Shown here: positions 26,013 through 35,828 of the stretch, piece by piece | How the letters are laid out: every line of letters begins with the position of its first letter | Numbering within the stretch: the first letter of the stretch is position 1 | DNA from: Prevotellaceae bacterium | GTDB taxonomy: Bacteria > Bacteroidota > Bacteroidia > Bacteroidales > UBA932 | Assembly (NCBI GenBank): GCA_031266015.1 | Contig: JAISBU010000004.1 | Coordinates: 1 to 64,000 of the forward strand | Direction of reading: 5' to 3' | Length of the DNA stretch: 64,000 bases | Made by a program: the position numbers and the translations under genes | The notes under the pieces: generated by a model | What the model was told of the DNA's origin: nothing | The model's input: only the letters and a program-made list of their open reading frames with translations | Database searches by the model: none

Positions 26013-27053
26013 TTACCTCCAAAATTCCTTTAGCCTTTCGGCTGATAGCCTTACCCGATCTAGTTTATTAATTGATTGATTTTCAAAGAGTTGAACTCTG
26101 ATGGTTTTCTCTTCTTTTTTCCAAAGGCCAATAACCTGGCCGTTGTCGACAATGGTGGGCTTGAAAATTCCGTTGCTTGATATTGCCTTACTGTAGTGGT
26201 CAACGTGAAGTACAGCCTGCCTATCCTTATAGCTGACGATATACTCGTCAAAGGCCGGAAGAAAATGGCAGGATTTTTGCGAGTCTGCTGGAGTACTGCA
26301 GCTGTTGTCCGAAAACCAGTAGGTCTGTTCGTCAATAGCTTCAGAAGAAAATTCCTTTTTTACCATTTCCAGAGCATGCCTTGCAGCTGCCATAGGAAGC
26401 CCGCTCCACCAGCTAAAATCGGGGAGTGTAGCCGGGCCGTGGCTGGTAAAGAATTTACGGGCAAGCATGGCAAGCGCCTCATCTTTGTAGGGCAACTTTT
26501 TGTAGATAACTCGCTCATCCATAAGTGTATATGTTTGCTTACGACCTTGCGGAGCGCCGCTGCAAACAAGGCAATCCAGCTCAGCCTGCATCATAACGTG
26601 AGCCACCTGATGGTTATTCAGGGTAATGCCGACTTGCGCCAATTGAGAGGAAATTTCTTCACGGGTGAGCTGCTTGTTGCCCACCAATACCTTTTCCACT
26701 GTTTTATGGCACCGGCTGAGCATTTTGTCATCTACCCCGAGGTGGGCAGCCCATGCCCGGCTGGTCGATTTTATACGTGGAGCCGTAAGCATGAGCATCC
26801 AACGGACATCCTCCGGGACTACAAGGTGCCAAGTTGGGCGTAGCACGTGAGTACGCAAAATCTCACCTCGACTTAAAGCGCTATCTATTAATGAATTAGT
26901 GGCATTAGGCAGTCGTAGTCCAACACCCCATTTTACCATTTGGTAGTCTTGGGCTTGTAGGGCGCCCATATGCGCAACTACTTCTTTCGGCGTTTTTAAA
27001 ACCTTATTGGTAATTAGCTGATTGTGAAGGCGTATTGTCGGAATGTTGAGCAT
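26013..27053 (-). CDS. Winged-helix DNA-binding domain protein (HTH_42 type)
   Basis: A 346-residue protein of the HTH_42 (COG3214-like) group. The N-terminal pattern is characteristic: RLHNQLITNK, MGALQAQDYQMVKWGVGLRL and RGEILRTHVLRPTWHLV. SGAPQGRKQTYTLMDERV and LARKFFTSHGPATLPDFSWW follow. Some members of the superfamily (AlkX/YcaQ) are DNA glycosylases for crosslinks; this branch is mostly uncharacterised, so a nucleic-acid repair role is an inference. It lies 14 bases after the TerB/DnaJ gene and probably ends that operon. Confidence 0.75.
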   Translation of the reverse strand: MLNIPTIRLHNQLITNKVLKTPKEVVAHMGALQAQDYQMVKWGVGLRLPNATNSLIDSALSRGEILRTHVLRPTWHLVVPEDVRWMLMLTAPRIKSTSRAWAAHLGVDDKMLSRCHKTVEKVLVGNKQLTREEISSQLAQVGITLNNHQVAHVMMQAELDCLVCSGAPQGRKQTYTLMDERVIYKKLPYKDEALAMLARKFFTSHGPATLPDFSWWSGLPMAAARHALEMVKKEFSSEAIDEQTYWFSDNSCSTPADSQKSCHFLPAFDEYIVSYKDRQAVLHVDHYSKAISSNGIFKPTIVDNGQVIGLWKKEEKTIRVQLFENQSINKLDRVRLSAERLKEFWR

Positions 27054-27067
27054 GAAGTGGAAGTTCT

Positions 27068-27796
27068 TTACGCTATCCCGCGAGATTTTTTAATCCACTC
27101 GTGGGCTTCTTTTATCTTGGTAAATTTCTCGTTAGCAGCACGTTGTATATCTTCACCCATTTGCGCTACCTTGTCGGGATGATGCTTTTGAGCCATACTG
27201 CGGTACGCTTTCTTTACTTCTTCATTAGTAGCGTTTTTATTGATTTCCAGCACCTTGTATGCCCAATCATGATCTTCGTTCTGAGCAAACATGGCCTTGA
27301 TGGACTGAAAATCGGCGGGAGAAAGGCCTAGGTTTGTGGCAATAACTTGTATAACAGCAATTTCCCGTTTATCAAGAGCGCCATCAGCGAGGGCAACGCC
27401 AAAAAGCAGGTGCAGCAGCTCACGGCGAGCGGCAATATCCAAGTTCAACCTGATTTGAGTGCAAACCTCATAGAGCGGAATCGGACGCTTAAGTATATCA
27501 CGCAACAGCAAAATCGCTTCCTTAGCTGCCTCTTCGCCAAACTGCCTTACGAAAAAACGCTTTATGTAATCCAGCTCAGATTGCATAATTTTCTCATCGG
27601 CCTTCAGCACGGCTGCGATAAGTACCAGGAGGCTGCTGGCAAAGCTGTTATGATTCTGAGTGCGAGAATGTGTGCTATTAGTGGAGGTTTTATCTGCCGA
27701 GTCAACAAGAGAACCCAGGGCAAAGCCGAGTATGCCCCCCAACGGCCCCCCAAGCGCCCAACCGAGCCCACCTCCCAGCCATTTTCCGTACTTCAT
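27068..27796 (-). CDS. TerB-DnaJ domain protein (DjlA-like co-chaperone)
   Basis: A 242-residue protein with a Gly-rich hydrophobic N-terminus (WLGGGLGWALGGPLGGILGF, residues 5-24) that may insert in membrane. A TerB-like helical domain occupies about 60-165 (LLVLIAAVLKADEKIMQSEL, LFGVALADGALDKREI). A C-terminal J domain occupies about 175-240 with the HPD motif in KHHPDKV. This order is that of DjlA, a membrane-anchored partner of DnaK. It lies between coaE (49 bases upstream) and the winged-helix gene. Confidence 0.88.
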   Translation of the reverse strand: MKYGKWLGGGLGWALGGPLGGILGFALGSLVDSADKTSTNSTHSRTQNHNSFASSLLVLIAAVLKADEKIMQSELDYIKRFFVRQFGEEAAKEAILLLRDILKRPIPLYEVCTQIRLNLDIAARRELLHLLFGVALADGALDKREIAVIQVIATNLGLSPADFQSIKAMFAQNEDHDWAYKVLEINKNATNEEVKKAYRSMAQKHHPDKVAQMGEDIQRAANEKFTKIKEAHEWIKKSRGIA

Positions 27797-27845
27797 TGAT
27801 TTATAGAAGTTTAAATTTTCAAATTCTGATGCGGACTCTTTTTAT

Positions 27846-28439
27846 TCAGCTAGTAGCTGAGCAGCTCAACAAGATGCTGTGTACTTCCAGCAGCTGCGGC
27901 AGCAAGGGCGATTCATTATCATTGACAATAACGAAATCCGACAGCCCGTTGCGCTCCTTCTCGTTCATTTGGTAGCGCATGCGCCGGCGTACTTCTTCCT
28001 CGCTGCAATGATTGCGCTGCATAACACGTTGTATACGAATGTTTTCCGGCGCGCTGACGGAAATTATGCAATCCATTCTCAGGTTGGCCTTACTTTCAAA
28101 CATGAGCGCTGCTTCTTCCACTACGTAGGGAGCATGCTGTCTTTCAATCCAACTGTTGAAGCGATTTGCTACAGCGGGATGGGCTATGGCATTGAGCTTT
28201 GCCAGCATTTCCGGATTATTAAAGGCAATAGCCGCCAAAGCCTTTCTGTCCAGCAGGTTGTTTTTGTAAATATTTGATCCAAAGGCGTTTATGAGTTGAT
28301 GTTTTACCTCCGTATCCTCGTCATATATTTTTTTTACCTCCTCATCGGCAACGAATACGGGTATCCCCATCGTGAGCAGCACTTTGCAGGCTAGCGATTT
28401 CCCGCTGCCAATACCTCCGGTTATGCCAACTTTCATCAT
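27846..28439 (-). CDS. coaE: Dephospho-CoA kinase
   Basis: Catalyses the last step of coenzyme A synthesis, phosphorylating the 3'-OH of dephospho-CoA with ATP. The 197 residues begin MMKVGITGGIGSGKSLACKV (P-loop) and contain the CoA-domain features AHPAVANRFNSW, PYVVEEAALMFES and the lid RNHCSEEEVRRRMRYQ. Its start overlaps the end of the YbbR-domain gene by 4 bases, a translational coupling seen widely in Bacteroidetes. Confidence 0.94.
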   Translation of the reverse strand: MMKVGITGGIGSGKSLACKVLLTMGIPVFVADEEVKKIYDEDTEVKHQLINAFGSNIYKNNLLDRKALAAIAFNNPEMLAKLNAIAHPAVANRFNSWIERQHAPYVVEEAALMFESKANLRMDCIISVSAPENIRIQRVMQRNHCSEEEVRRRMRYQMNEKERNGLSDFVIVNDNESPLLPQLLEVHSILLSCSATS

Positions 28440-29431
28440 TTCTTTGGCTTAATGATGTAGTCAACAAAGGGCGGGGAGGTCTGCGTAGAAAGTACGTAAG
28501 AAGGCAAGCTGTCCACCTTCAAGCTGAGCTTACCGGATATGCTGGCGGCTACCTCATGGTAGTCAACCCATACCTTTACAGGTAAGCTTTGTAGCCGGTT
28601 GTATTCCTCTGTGGTTACAAAAAGCGTAACGGTTGCAACAGACGGAAACAGCTCAATATCAGCATGTTCATCCAAATTTCGTACTCCTATCGGAAGCTGC
28701 AACGATTCTTCTGTATACCTCTGTATATCAGCGCTATAATATATGTTTTCAGTGGATATAAAGATATCATCAACAGGAACGACGCGCACGGTGCCGGAGA
28801 GTGTTGAAGACAGGTTATTCTTGGTAACCAGCTCGGTATTTACTTCCTGTATTTGTTCAATAACCTCCAGTGGCCCGCGAATGAAAACGCTGTCGGGTTG
28901 CAGCATGGTTTTGCCATATTGCTGATACTGAGGAGCATAACTTATGCGCAAGTTCGCTTTTACGGGTACTTTTTTGGCGGTAACAGTGGCTACCTGAAAA
29001 AGAAGGGAGTCGGGCTCTACGGACAGCAAATCAAAGTCTGCTCCCAGGCCTGTAATGATGAGATTTTTTATCTGATTGGTAAGCAGATAGCGATTGGTGG
29101 TTGAGGTCTGCTGCGGACGATGGTAGCTGAGGTCTACCTCTAAGTATTTGTTACTGAGTATATTATAGCGAGCAATGTTGAACCCGCTGGATTGTACCCT
29201 GAGCTGAAGCGGTAGGGTGGCGCTACCGGTTATCAGCTCGTTGGGGCGAGGATTGGTAAGCGTAGCATTTATGGTAATGTTAGCCGTATAGCGATGCGAT
29301 AGCTTATTGATAAACCACATTAGCGAAGCCGCCAGTAGAAAAAAGCTGAAAACCAGCCATCGGTTATCGCGCCGAAAGTAACGACGAGCGGCGAAAAATG
29401 ATTTAGGAATTATGTCCGGATGCTGTGGCAA
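28436..29431 (-). CDS. YbbR/CdaR-like domain protein
   Basis: A 331-residue protein with one N-terminal transmembrane helix (about residues 24-42, WLVFSFFLLAASLMWFINKL) and an extracytoplasmic part with two or three YbbR-like repeats (VKANLRISY..., GPLEVIEQIQEVNTE). In Firmicutes the homologue CdaR regulates the c-di-AMP cyclase; whether that holds here is unknown, and no cdaA is in the window. It overlaps coaE by 4 bases and heads the operon ybbR-coaE-TerB/DnaJ-winged helix. Confidence 0.8.
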   Translation of the reverse strand: MPQHPDIIPKSFFAARRYFRRDNRWLVFSFFLLAASLMWFINKLSHRYTANITINATLTNPRPNELITGSATLPLQLRVQSSGFNIARYNILSNKYLEVDLSYHRPQQTSTTNRYLLTNQIKNLIITGLGADFDLLSVEPDSLLFQVATVTAKKVPVKANLRISYAPQYQQYGKTMLQPDSVFIRGPLEVIEQIQEVNTELVTKNNLSSTLSGTVRVVPVDDIFISTENIYYSADIQRYTEESLQLPIGVRNLDEHADIELFPSVATVTLFVTTEEYNRLQSLPVKVWVDYHEVAASISGKLSLKVDSLPSYVLSTQTSPPFVDYIIKPKK

Positions 29432-29483
29432 AACACCTGTAAATTAATAGATTACAAATACGACTAAATTGAGACCATCGGCT

Positions 29484-29665
29484 GTCAACGCTGAGCCTGT
29501 CGAAGCATGAGGCATAACTTTTCTCACACCGCACTCTTCGACAAGCTCAGGATGACAACGCACTCACGCATTTTCAACCTCCAAAGATAACCAAAAGTCA
29601 AGACAAAAATAGGCTCGGACCGCATTTTTGTCTGGCTTATGCACCCTAACGCTTGGGGAACATCG
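29484..29665 (+). repeat. Dispersed intergenic repeat with REP-like inverted pair
   Basis: An inverted pair GTCAACGCTGAGCCTGTCGA (from 29484) and CTTCGACAAGCTCAGGATGA (from 29536) forms a hairpin of about 20 bp. It is followed by a further stretch, 29592-29660 (starting AAAAGTCAAGACAAAAAT), that recurs inverted at about 40690-40758 with roughly 80% identity over 70 bases. Together they define a composite repeat family in gaps between genes. Confidence 0.75.
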
Positions 29666-29718
29666 CTGTTGAACGAGCCGAACTTTGCTGCATCTTGGCA
29701 GCTGTTTGCCCTCTAATT

Positions 29719-30804
29719 TTATCTTCCTCCCGTAATGACGGCGGTGAACTTAGGCATAAAACGCCGCAAAAGGTAGTACAATCCCAAAGCAATAAGCACC
29801 GTGGCAAGCACAATAAGAAAATATAGTGCTGTAATGAGCAAATCAGATTGCGGGTTAAAGATTACGTACAATACCTTGTGGATTTTTGACTGCAAAAAGG
29901 GTTCATGGATGGCAAACACAAAAAAGGAGGAAGCCGCCAAAAAGCGGTTAACGCTTACTTTTCCTGTCCGCAACAGATAGGCAACGAGGTTAAACCAAAA
30001 TGCTATACCGACAATTATTCCTGCATTGTGAATAAACGGGTTGGCGGCATACTGCCTTGTCAGCAAATCGGCAAGTACCAGTAAGGGATATAAAATGAAT
30101 ACCGCATATTTTACTTTGCTCATATCGTCAATCAGGCTTCGCCTGTTGACGCCGAACCATGCTCCGGCAGGAAAAAAGAAGACGGTGGCAACGCTTACCC
30201 CGGTAACGCCAAACCACCAAGCAAAAAACCATAACACGCCAAGCAGTAAAACACCGTATACTTTGGCTTTCCTGATGTAAAAAAATATGACAGGAGTTAA
30301 AACTACCGCCACCATTAGGTCGCGGACAAACCAAAATTGACTTGCAATGGGACAAAAAAGTGGTTTATCCGGCATTCCCCACAAGGCTTGCAGCACATAT
30401 TTACAATTATACTCCGGATTGGTGCTAAACCATCCCGCCAATGCTGGCGTATGGCGGACAACGTAATAAATAAGGAGCGCCGCAATATTCCAGAACAGAT
30501 ACGGGATGAGCAGTGTTTTCCCTCTGTTTTTCAACTTTTTCAGGTAGCCCTGTTTTGGAAAGCCGTCAATGTTTTGGAAAAACAGGAAGCCGGATATGAA
30601 GAAAAACAGGGGAACGGCAACATTTCCCAGCACTTGTGAGAAAAATTCGCGGCAAGCGTAGGATACCGGTAAATACCCGGCGTTACCGAACTCCATGCTC
30701 GCAGTAGCTGTCGTAGAATTAATGTTGTGCAAAAATAGAATCCCGACAATTAGCGGGAAGCGCAAAAAAGTAATCACGCTTGATTGTAAGTCTTTGGGAG
30801 TCAT
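29719..30804 (-). CDS. Acyltransferase 3 family membrane protein
   Basis: A multi-pass membrane O-acyltransferase (about 10 helices, 361 residues from the ATG at 30804). Typical family features are the start of the first helix with FLRFPLIVGILFLH, FFFISGFLFFQ in the second, and a KKLKNRGKTLLIPYLFWN segment. The catalytic His expected near residue 15-20 is present in LFLHN. Such enzymes acetylate surface polysaccharides or other envelope targets. An in-frame ATG at 30885 would prepend 27 unrelated residues. It stands alone, followed by a repeat region. Confidence 0.85.
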   Translation of the reverse strand: MTPKDLQSSVITFLRFPLIVGILFLHNINSTTATASMEFGNAGYLPVSYACREFFSQVLGNVAVPLFFFISGFLFFQNIDGFPKQGYLKKLKNRGKTLLIPYLFWNIAALLIYYVVRHTPALAGWFSTNPEYNCKYVLQALWGMPDKPLFCPIASQFWFVRDLMVAVVLTPVIFFYIRKAKVYGVLLLGVLWFFAWWFGVTGVSVATVFFFPAGAWFGVNRRSLIDDMSKVKYAVFILYPLLVLADLLTRQYAANPFIHNAGIIVGIAFWFNLVAYLLRTGKVSVNRFLAASSFFVFAIHEPFLQSKIHKVLYVIFNPQSDLLITALYFLIVLATVLIALGLYYLLRRFMPKFTAVITGGR

Positions 30805-30889
30805 AAACTTGAGTTGTATAAGTTGCCCTATCCCAAAGGCTGTTTTTTTAAGTAATGACGCACAAAAAACGTGGGACATTACCATATTT

Positions 30890-31004
30890 GCTTATTGAGG
30901 TCTTCGCTACCTTGCATAACAAATAAGAATAAAGCCCACGCGCGAGCGTGAGCGTTATTGCTTCATTCTTGTTATGCTTTGAAAATTGCGAAGTTTCAAT
31001 AAGC
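30890..31004. other. 115-base multi-stem inverted-repeat structure
   Basis: Nested pairs: GCTTATTGA (30890-30898) with TCAATAAGC (30996-31004); TTCGC (30903) with GCGAA (30988); GCATAACAA (30914-30922) with TTGTTATGC (30969-30977); GAATAAAGC (30927) with GCTTCATTC (30960), one mismatch; CACGC (30937) with GCGTG (30946). The pairs are in register, so the whole stretch can fold into one long interrupted hairpin. It is either a structured RNA or a palindromic non-coding mobile element. Confidence 0.65.
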
Positions 31005-31035
31005 AAGACTAAAGTTAACGCTTTCTATGTCAAAG

Positions 31036-31062
31036 GCTGTCAGAGCACTACAGTGCGACAGC
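31036..31062. other. Second hairpin in the acyltransferase-gapdh gap
   Basis: GCTGTC (31036-31041) and GCACT (31045-31049) pair with AGTGC (31052-31056) and GACAGC (31057-31062). The hairpin lies 32 bases after the large structure. The rest of the 538-base gap (30805-31342) shows no gene, only the gapdh promoter. Confidence 0.5.
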
Positions 31063-31267
31063 GGGATGTTTTATTCCTTTCAGGTAACCATGTGTGTGTA
31101 AATTAGAATGCTACGCTGCAAAAGTAAAAAAAATATGTATAGAATTAAGTCTTTTTGTAAAAATATCCTATTGCGCGCGCAGTAAGCTTGGTTTTCTTGA
31201 TGTACGGACGTAAGCTCCGGGTACGGGGTACCCGCGCGGTTAAAAACTATGCTAAAAAGCATGCTAA

Positions 31268-32350
<1,083 letters not shown>

Positions 32351-32374
32351 CACGCTGGAAAGGTACGATAAAGG

Positions 32375-32410
32375 AAAAAGGTCTGCACCACTCTCGGTGC
32401 AGGCCTTTTT
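32375..32410 (+). terminator. Terminator of the GAPDH gene
   Basis: AAAAAGGTCTGCACC pairs with GGTGCAGGCCTTTTT (one G-T pair), 25 bases after the stop. Confidence 0.9.
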
Positions 32411-32431
32411 TGTAGCTAGCTTAGCTACTGT

Positions 32432-32516
32432 CCATTGTTTAGCCTCGACAATGCCCATTGTTCAGCCTCGACAATGCCCATTGTTCAGCTTCAACAATGC
32501 CCATTGTTTAGCCTCG
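32432..32516. repeat. Tandem 23-bp repeat, 3.7 copies, each a small hairpin
   Basis: Units CCATTGTTTAGCCTCGACAA+TGC start at 32432, 32455, 32478 and 32501, the last being partial. Each carries CATTGT...ACAATG as an internal inverted repeat. Units differ by 1-3 bases. The array is just past the GAPDH terminator in the convergent gap 32351-32683, which otherwise holds only the hairpin at 32630-32663. Confidence 0.85.
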
Positions 32517-32629
32517 CTACAAAAAATGCGGTTACTCTACCGTCAGGGGCAGCTCGCCTGTTCGATGGACATTGAGGCGCCTGCGCCCTTAGAAGGGTTG
32601 CGGAGGTTTGCCCTTAGGGCTAAAAGCAG

Positions 32630-32663
32630 AAGGGGCTGCCCTTTTCTTTTGGAGCAGCCCCTT
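32630..32663. terminator. Probable terminator of the nitroreductase gene
   Basis: AAGGGGCTGC (32630-32639) pairs with GCAGCCCCTT (32654-32663). In the minus direction it follows the nitroreductase stop by about 20 bases, but the T-run is weak. Confidence 0.55.
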
Positions 32664-32683
32664 GTGTTGTCTGCGTTGCTTTA

Positions 32684-33289
32684 CTACTTCTTTGGGTAGC
32701 CTACGGTTTGGCTTAGCACCACTTCTTTGCTGCTGTCTAAGCCTAAAGCCTTGCTCAACTCTTCAATGTCAACGTAGGCGCGCACTACGGTGTTTAGCCC
32801 GGCAGAAGCGCAGTACAGATAAACGTTTTGTGAGATAAAACCACAGTCGACGTAAGCGAGCTTAGGATCGCCCATAAGGGTTTTATCGTACGCGTACACA
32901 AGGTTAAGCGGGGCGGTGGCCACAAAGTCTTGCTTGCCGGCCAGGGCACGTATATCTTTGTTTACCACCTGCTTAAGCACGTTGTCCTTGGCGTTATACA
33001 GGTAGGCGCCTGTGGGCAGCGTTACGTATACAAGGTATTCTTGCTTGTTCATGGCAGAAGGGGCCGTGCGCCTGTCGGCACGGTTGAAGCCCCATGCGGC
33101 CCACAACAGGTTGGACAGGGCTTGGCTGTCGAGCGCTTTAGCGCTGAATTCACGGTTGGTTTGACGGGCGCTTAGCGCTGCCATAAGGGGCATGCCTCCG
33201 GTTTTTTGCGGAGCGGGCAGCTTGATGTCTTGAGCCATGGTTGGGGCTGCGAGTAGCAGCGCCAAGCCTAAAGTGAAAAGTGTTTTCAT
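32684..33289 (-). CDS. Exported nitroreductase-family protein (SagB/ThcOx type)
   Basis: A 201-residue flavoprotein of the nitroreductase fold with a signal peptide (MKTLFTLGLALLLAAPTMAQ), so it should act in the periplasm. The SagB-type N-terminus is present: LMAALSARQTNREFSAKALD (the RxTxRxF FMN-phosphate motif). LSNLLWAAWGFNRADRRTAP, AYVDCGFISQNVYLYCASAG and the C-terminal VVLSQTVGYPKK follow. The substrate is unknown. A TACCTTTG box at 33340-33347 serves it. Directly upstream is apbE, whose product attaches FMN to exported proteins; a functional link is only inference. Confidence 0.85.
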   Translation of the reverse strand: MKTLFTLGLALLLAAPTMAQDIKLPAPQKTGGMPLMAALSARQTNREFSAKALDSQALSNLLWAAWGFNRADRRTAPSAMNKQEYLVYVTLPTGAYLYNAKDNVLKQVVNKDIRALAGKQDFVATAPLNLVYAYDKTLMGDPKLAYVDCGFISQNVYLYCASAGLNTVVRAYVDIEELSKALGLDSSKEVVLSQTVGYPKK

Positions 33290-33339
33290 GTGAAGTAAAG
33301 GTTATTAGGTTAGCTGTTTTTATGTGCAATAGCTGTTTA

Positions 33340-33347
33340 CAAAGGTA
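33340..33347 (-). promoter_or_regulatory. -7 box TACCTTTG of the nitroreductase gene
   Basis: The minus strand reads TACCTTTG, 50 bases before the ATG. Confidence 0.5.
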
Positions 33348-33383
33348 TAAAAATATTCATAGCATAATTATGAATGTTATGCG

Positions 33384-34373
33384 CTAAGGAAGCAGCATTT
33401 TTTCAAATCCTGCGGTGGCATACGTTTTTAGCTCGTTGTTGTCGTTGTAAATAAGGTATCCTTCCAAGTCCCGGTTGCTGTTGAGGAGGTGTTTTGCCGA
33501 GTCTAAGCCTACTACCATCAGCGCGGTGGCAAAGGCGTCGGCGGTGCCGCAGTCGTTGGCAATGACGGTGGCGCTGAGCAGCGAGTGGGTAACGGGGTAG
33601 CCTGTTTTCGGGTTAATGGTATGCCCGAACTTTTGTCCGTTTTCTACAAAGAATCGGCGGTAGTTGCCGGATGTTGCCAGCCCTTTGTTGCACAGCTGCA
33701 TGGTGGCCTGCAGCTGCTCGCCGGGTATGCAGCTGCCGTCAACGGGCTTGTCAATTCCAATGCTCCAGCAGCGGCCTTTCTTATTGACCCCGCGGCCGGC
33801 TATTTCTCCACCGATTTCTACGAGGTAGCTGGCTACTCCTTTTCTTTTCAGGAAGCCGGCTACTACGTCTACAGAGTAGCCTTTGGCTACCGCATTGCAG
33901 TTGAGCTGCACACGGCTGTCTTTTTTTACGATGGAGCTGCCTTCGATTCGGATTTTGTCCATTCCGCAAAAAGCCATGAGGCTATCTATGGCGTGCCGGC
34001 TGAGCTGCTTTGTCCGTTCCTCCTTTCCGAATCCCCATGCGCTGAAGAGGGGGGAAGCGCTGATGTCAAAGGCTCCGTTGGTGCGCAGGTTTACCTCTTT
34101 TGAAAGCTCGAAGCAGCCTGTAAAAAAGCTATCCAGCTCAACCGGTTCGTTACGGTTTACCTTTGAGATGGCGCTTTCCTGGTTGTAAACGGAAAGTGAA
34201 TTCTCGAACTGATGCAGGAGGTTCTCAATTTCGGTTTTGTAGCTTTTACGGCTGGAGTAGGTTATGGAGTAGGTGGTTCCCTCTGCAAAGCCGGTAATCT
34301 TTGTATACGGCTGGCTGCAGCTGCAAAAGGTAAGGGCAGCGAACAGCATGAGAATAGGGGTATACTTCTTCAT
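33384..34373 (-). CDS. apbE: FAD:protein FMN transferase
   Basis: A periplasmic lipoprotein enzyme that covalently attaches FMN to Thr/Ser of target flavoproteins such as Nqr and Rnf subunits. The 329 residues begin with a lipoprotein signal (LMLFAALTFCSC). They contain the ApbE features FAEGTTYSITY, LSVYNQESAISKVNRN, GAFDISASPLFSAWGFG, NCNAVAKGYSVDVVAGFL, VEIGGEIAGRGVNKKG, GHTINPKTGYPV and the metal-binding ANDCGTADAFATALMVVG. It lies 18 bases after the MATE gene and ends a likely operon mtgA-TPR-MATE-apbE. Confidence 0.94.
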   Translation of the reverse strand: MKKYTPILMLFAALTFCSCSQPYTKITGFAEGTTYSITYSSRKSYKTEIENLLHQFENSLSVYNQESAISKVNRNEPVELDSFFTGCFELSKEVNLRTNGAFDISASPLFSAWGFGKEERTKQLSRHAIDSLMAFCGMDKIRIEGSSIVKKDSRVQLNCNAVAKGYSVDVVAGFLKRKGVASYLVEIGGEIAGRGVNKKGRCWSIGIDKPVDGSCIPGEQLQATMQLCNKGLATSGNYRRFFVENGQKFGHTINPKTGYPVTHSLLSATVIANDCGTADAFATALMVVGLDSAKHLLNSNRDLEGYLIYNDNNELKTYATAGFEKMLLP

Positions 34374-34391
34374 TTGAAAGGCTCGTTGTAA

Positions 34392-35768
34392 TTATGCTAT
34401 GACCTCAACGGTCCGGATATTTGCTTTTGCCCACTTTCTTTTCTCTCGCCTAATGAAAAGCGGGAACGTGGCCGGTAGCGCTATACCTTTGATGATGCTG
34501 CTAATGCAAATGGCCCACCATACACCCGTTAGCCCCATATAGCTGGATAGTACCAGCGCCATTGGTATGCGGGCTGCGTTGAGGATAATCTCAATGACGG
34601 CGGGGTAGTAGCTTTTGCCCAGCCCGTTGAAGACTCCGGCTGTTGCTATCTCTGAGCACAGGAACACTTGCGATATTCCGAGAATGAAGAGATACTTGGC
34701 TCCTTCGCTTATTACCTCAGCATCGCTTGAAACGAATATCCCGAAGAGTTGCTCGCCAAATGCCATGAAAACGACGCTGACAGCCGCTCCGAATAAGCAG
34801 ATGACGCCAACGCCTGCCACGCAGCTTTTAATGATGCGATCGAACTTTTTTGCTCCGAAATTTTGGCCCACGTACGCTCCCAGGGCTGTAGATATACCGG
34901 CGCTGGTAACCCATGACAGCGATTCTATCTGGCTTCCGGCCGACTGTACCGATACTCCCACATGGCTGCTGACGCCTTGTACTCCGGCGGCAATGGTAGC
35001 CATTACCATGGAGAAGAGTGAGAATACCGTATTTTGAATGGCTGCCGGCGCTCCTATTTTTAGCAGCTTCCACGAAAGATTTTTCTTGAGCGGAGTAAAG
35101 AAATGGAATCCGCTATATGGCTGGTAGCGGGGATGCTTCATGAGCGCTACGAAGATAATAACCTCTACAAGGAGCGCTATGAATGTAGCCATAGACGCAC
35201 CTTGTATGCCAAAGTTGAATGTGAAGATAAATAGAGGATCGAGCGTTATGTTTAGCGTTATGCCAATAATGCTGACGTAGAACGGGGTTTTGCTGTTTCC
35301 TGTTCCGTTATATATTCCTGCAAAGGTTGGATGAAGCGTCCAAAAGGGCATCCCCAGAAGAATGAATACGAGGTACTGGCGGCACATTTCATTAACGTCG
35401 GCTTCCTGACCAAAAAGGTCGATGATGTAGTCTTTGAAAATGTACATAATCAGCCCCAGCGAAATACCCATTATCAGCGCTATGGTGGTGGCGTGCGCCC
35501 CCATGCTGCGTGCCGCGGTCAGCTTCTTTTGACCTATGGCCTGGGCAATGCCCACCTCCGCTCCAATCTTGGTGGTAAATGCCAAAGCGTAGGTAAACCA
35601 GGCAAGGAATCCGGCTATACCCGCTGCTGCAACCGCTTTTCCGCTAAGTATCCCGAGCCAAAATATGTCCGTCAGATTATAGGCGAGCTGAAGAAAACCC
35701 GTTCCCATCAGGGGAATGGCAAGTGTGATGAGCTGCTTAACTATAGGTCCTTGTGTGAGATTTCTCAT
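34392..35768 (-). CDS. MATE-family efflux transporter
   Basis: A cation-coupled multidrug/toxin exporter of the inner membrane. From the ATG at 35768 (MRNLTQGPIVKQLITLAIPL) the protein has about 458 residues and 12 predicted helices in two related halves. Typical sequence includes the first helix with LMGTGFLQLAYNLTDIFWLG, TKIGAEVGIAQAIGQKK, and in the second half QIESLSWVTSAGISTALGAY. An ATG four codons upstream (35780) is also possible. The substrate is unknown. It is followed by apbE after 18 bases. Confidence 0.92.
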   Translation of the reverse strand: MRNLTQGPIVKQLITLAIPLMGTGFLQLAYNLTDIFWLGILSGKAVAAAGIAGFLAWFTYALAFTTKIGAEVGIAQAIGQKKLTAARSMGAHATTIALIMGISLGLIMYIFKDYIIDLFGQEADVNEMCRQYLVFILLGMPFWTLHPTFAGIYNGTGNSKTPFYVSIIGITLNITLDPLFIFTFNFGIQGASMATFIALLVEVIIFVALMKHPRYQPYSGFHFFTPLKKNLSWKLLKIGAPAAIQNTVFSLFSMVMATIAAGVQGVSSHVGVSVQSAGSQIESLSWVTSAGISTALGAYVGQNFGAKKFDRIIKSCVAGVGVICLFGAAVSVVFMAFGEQLFGIFVSSDAEVISEGAKYLFILGISQVFLCSEIATAGVFNGLGKSYYPAVIEIILNAARIPMALVLSSYMGLTGVWWAICISSIIKGIALPATFPLFIRREKRKWAKANIRTVEVIA

Positions 35769-35828
35769 GCTAAAAATCATTCTATCTTGCTACCGGCGCT
35801 ACCGGAAAAATCTGGTATGGAGTCGTAT

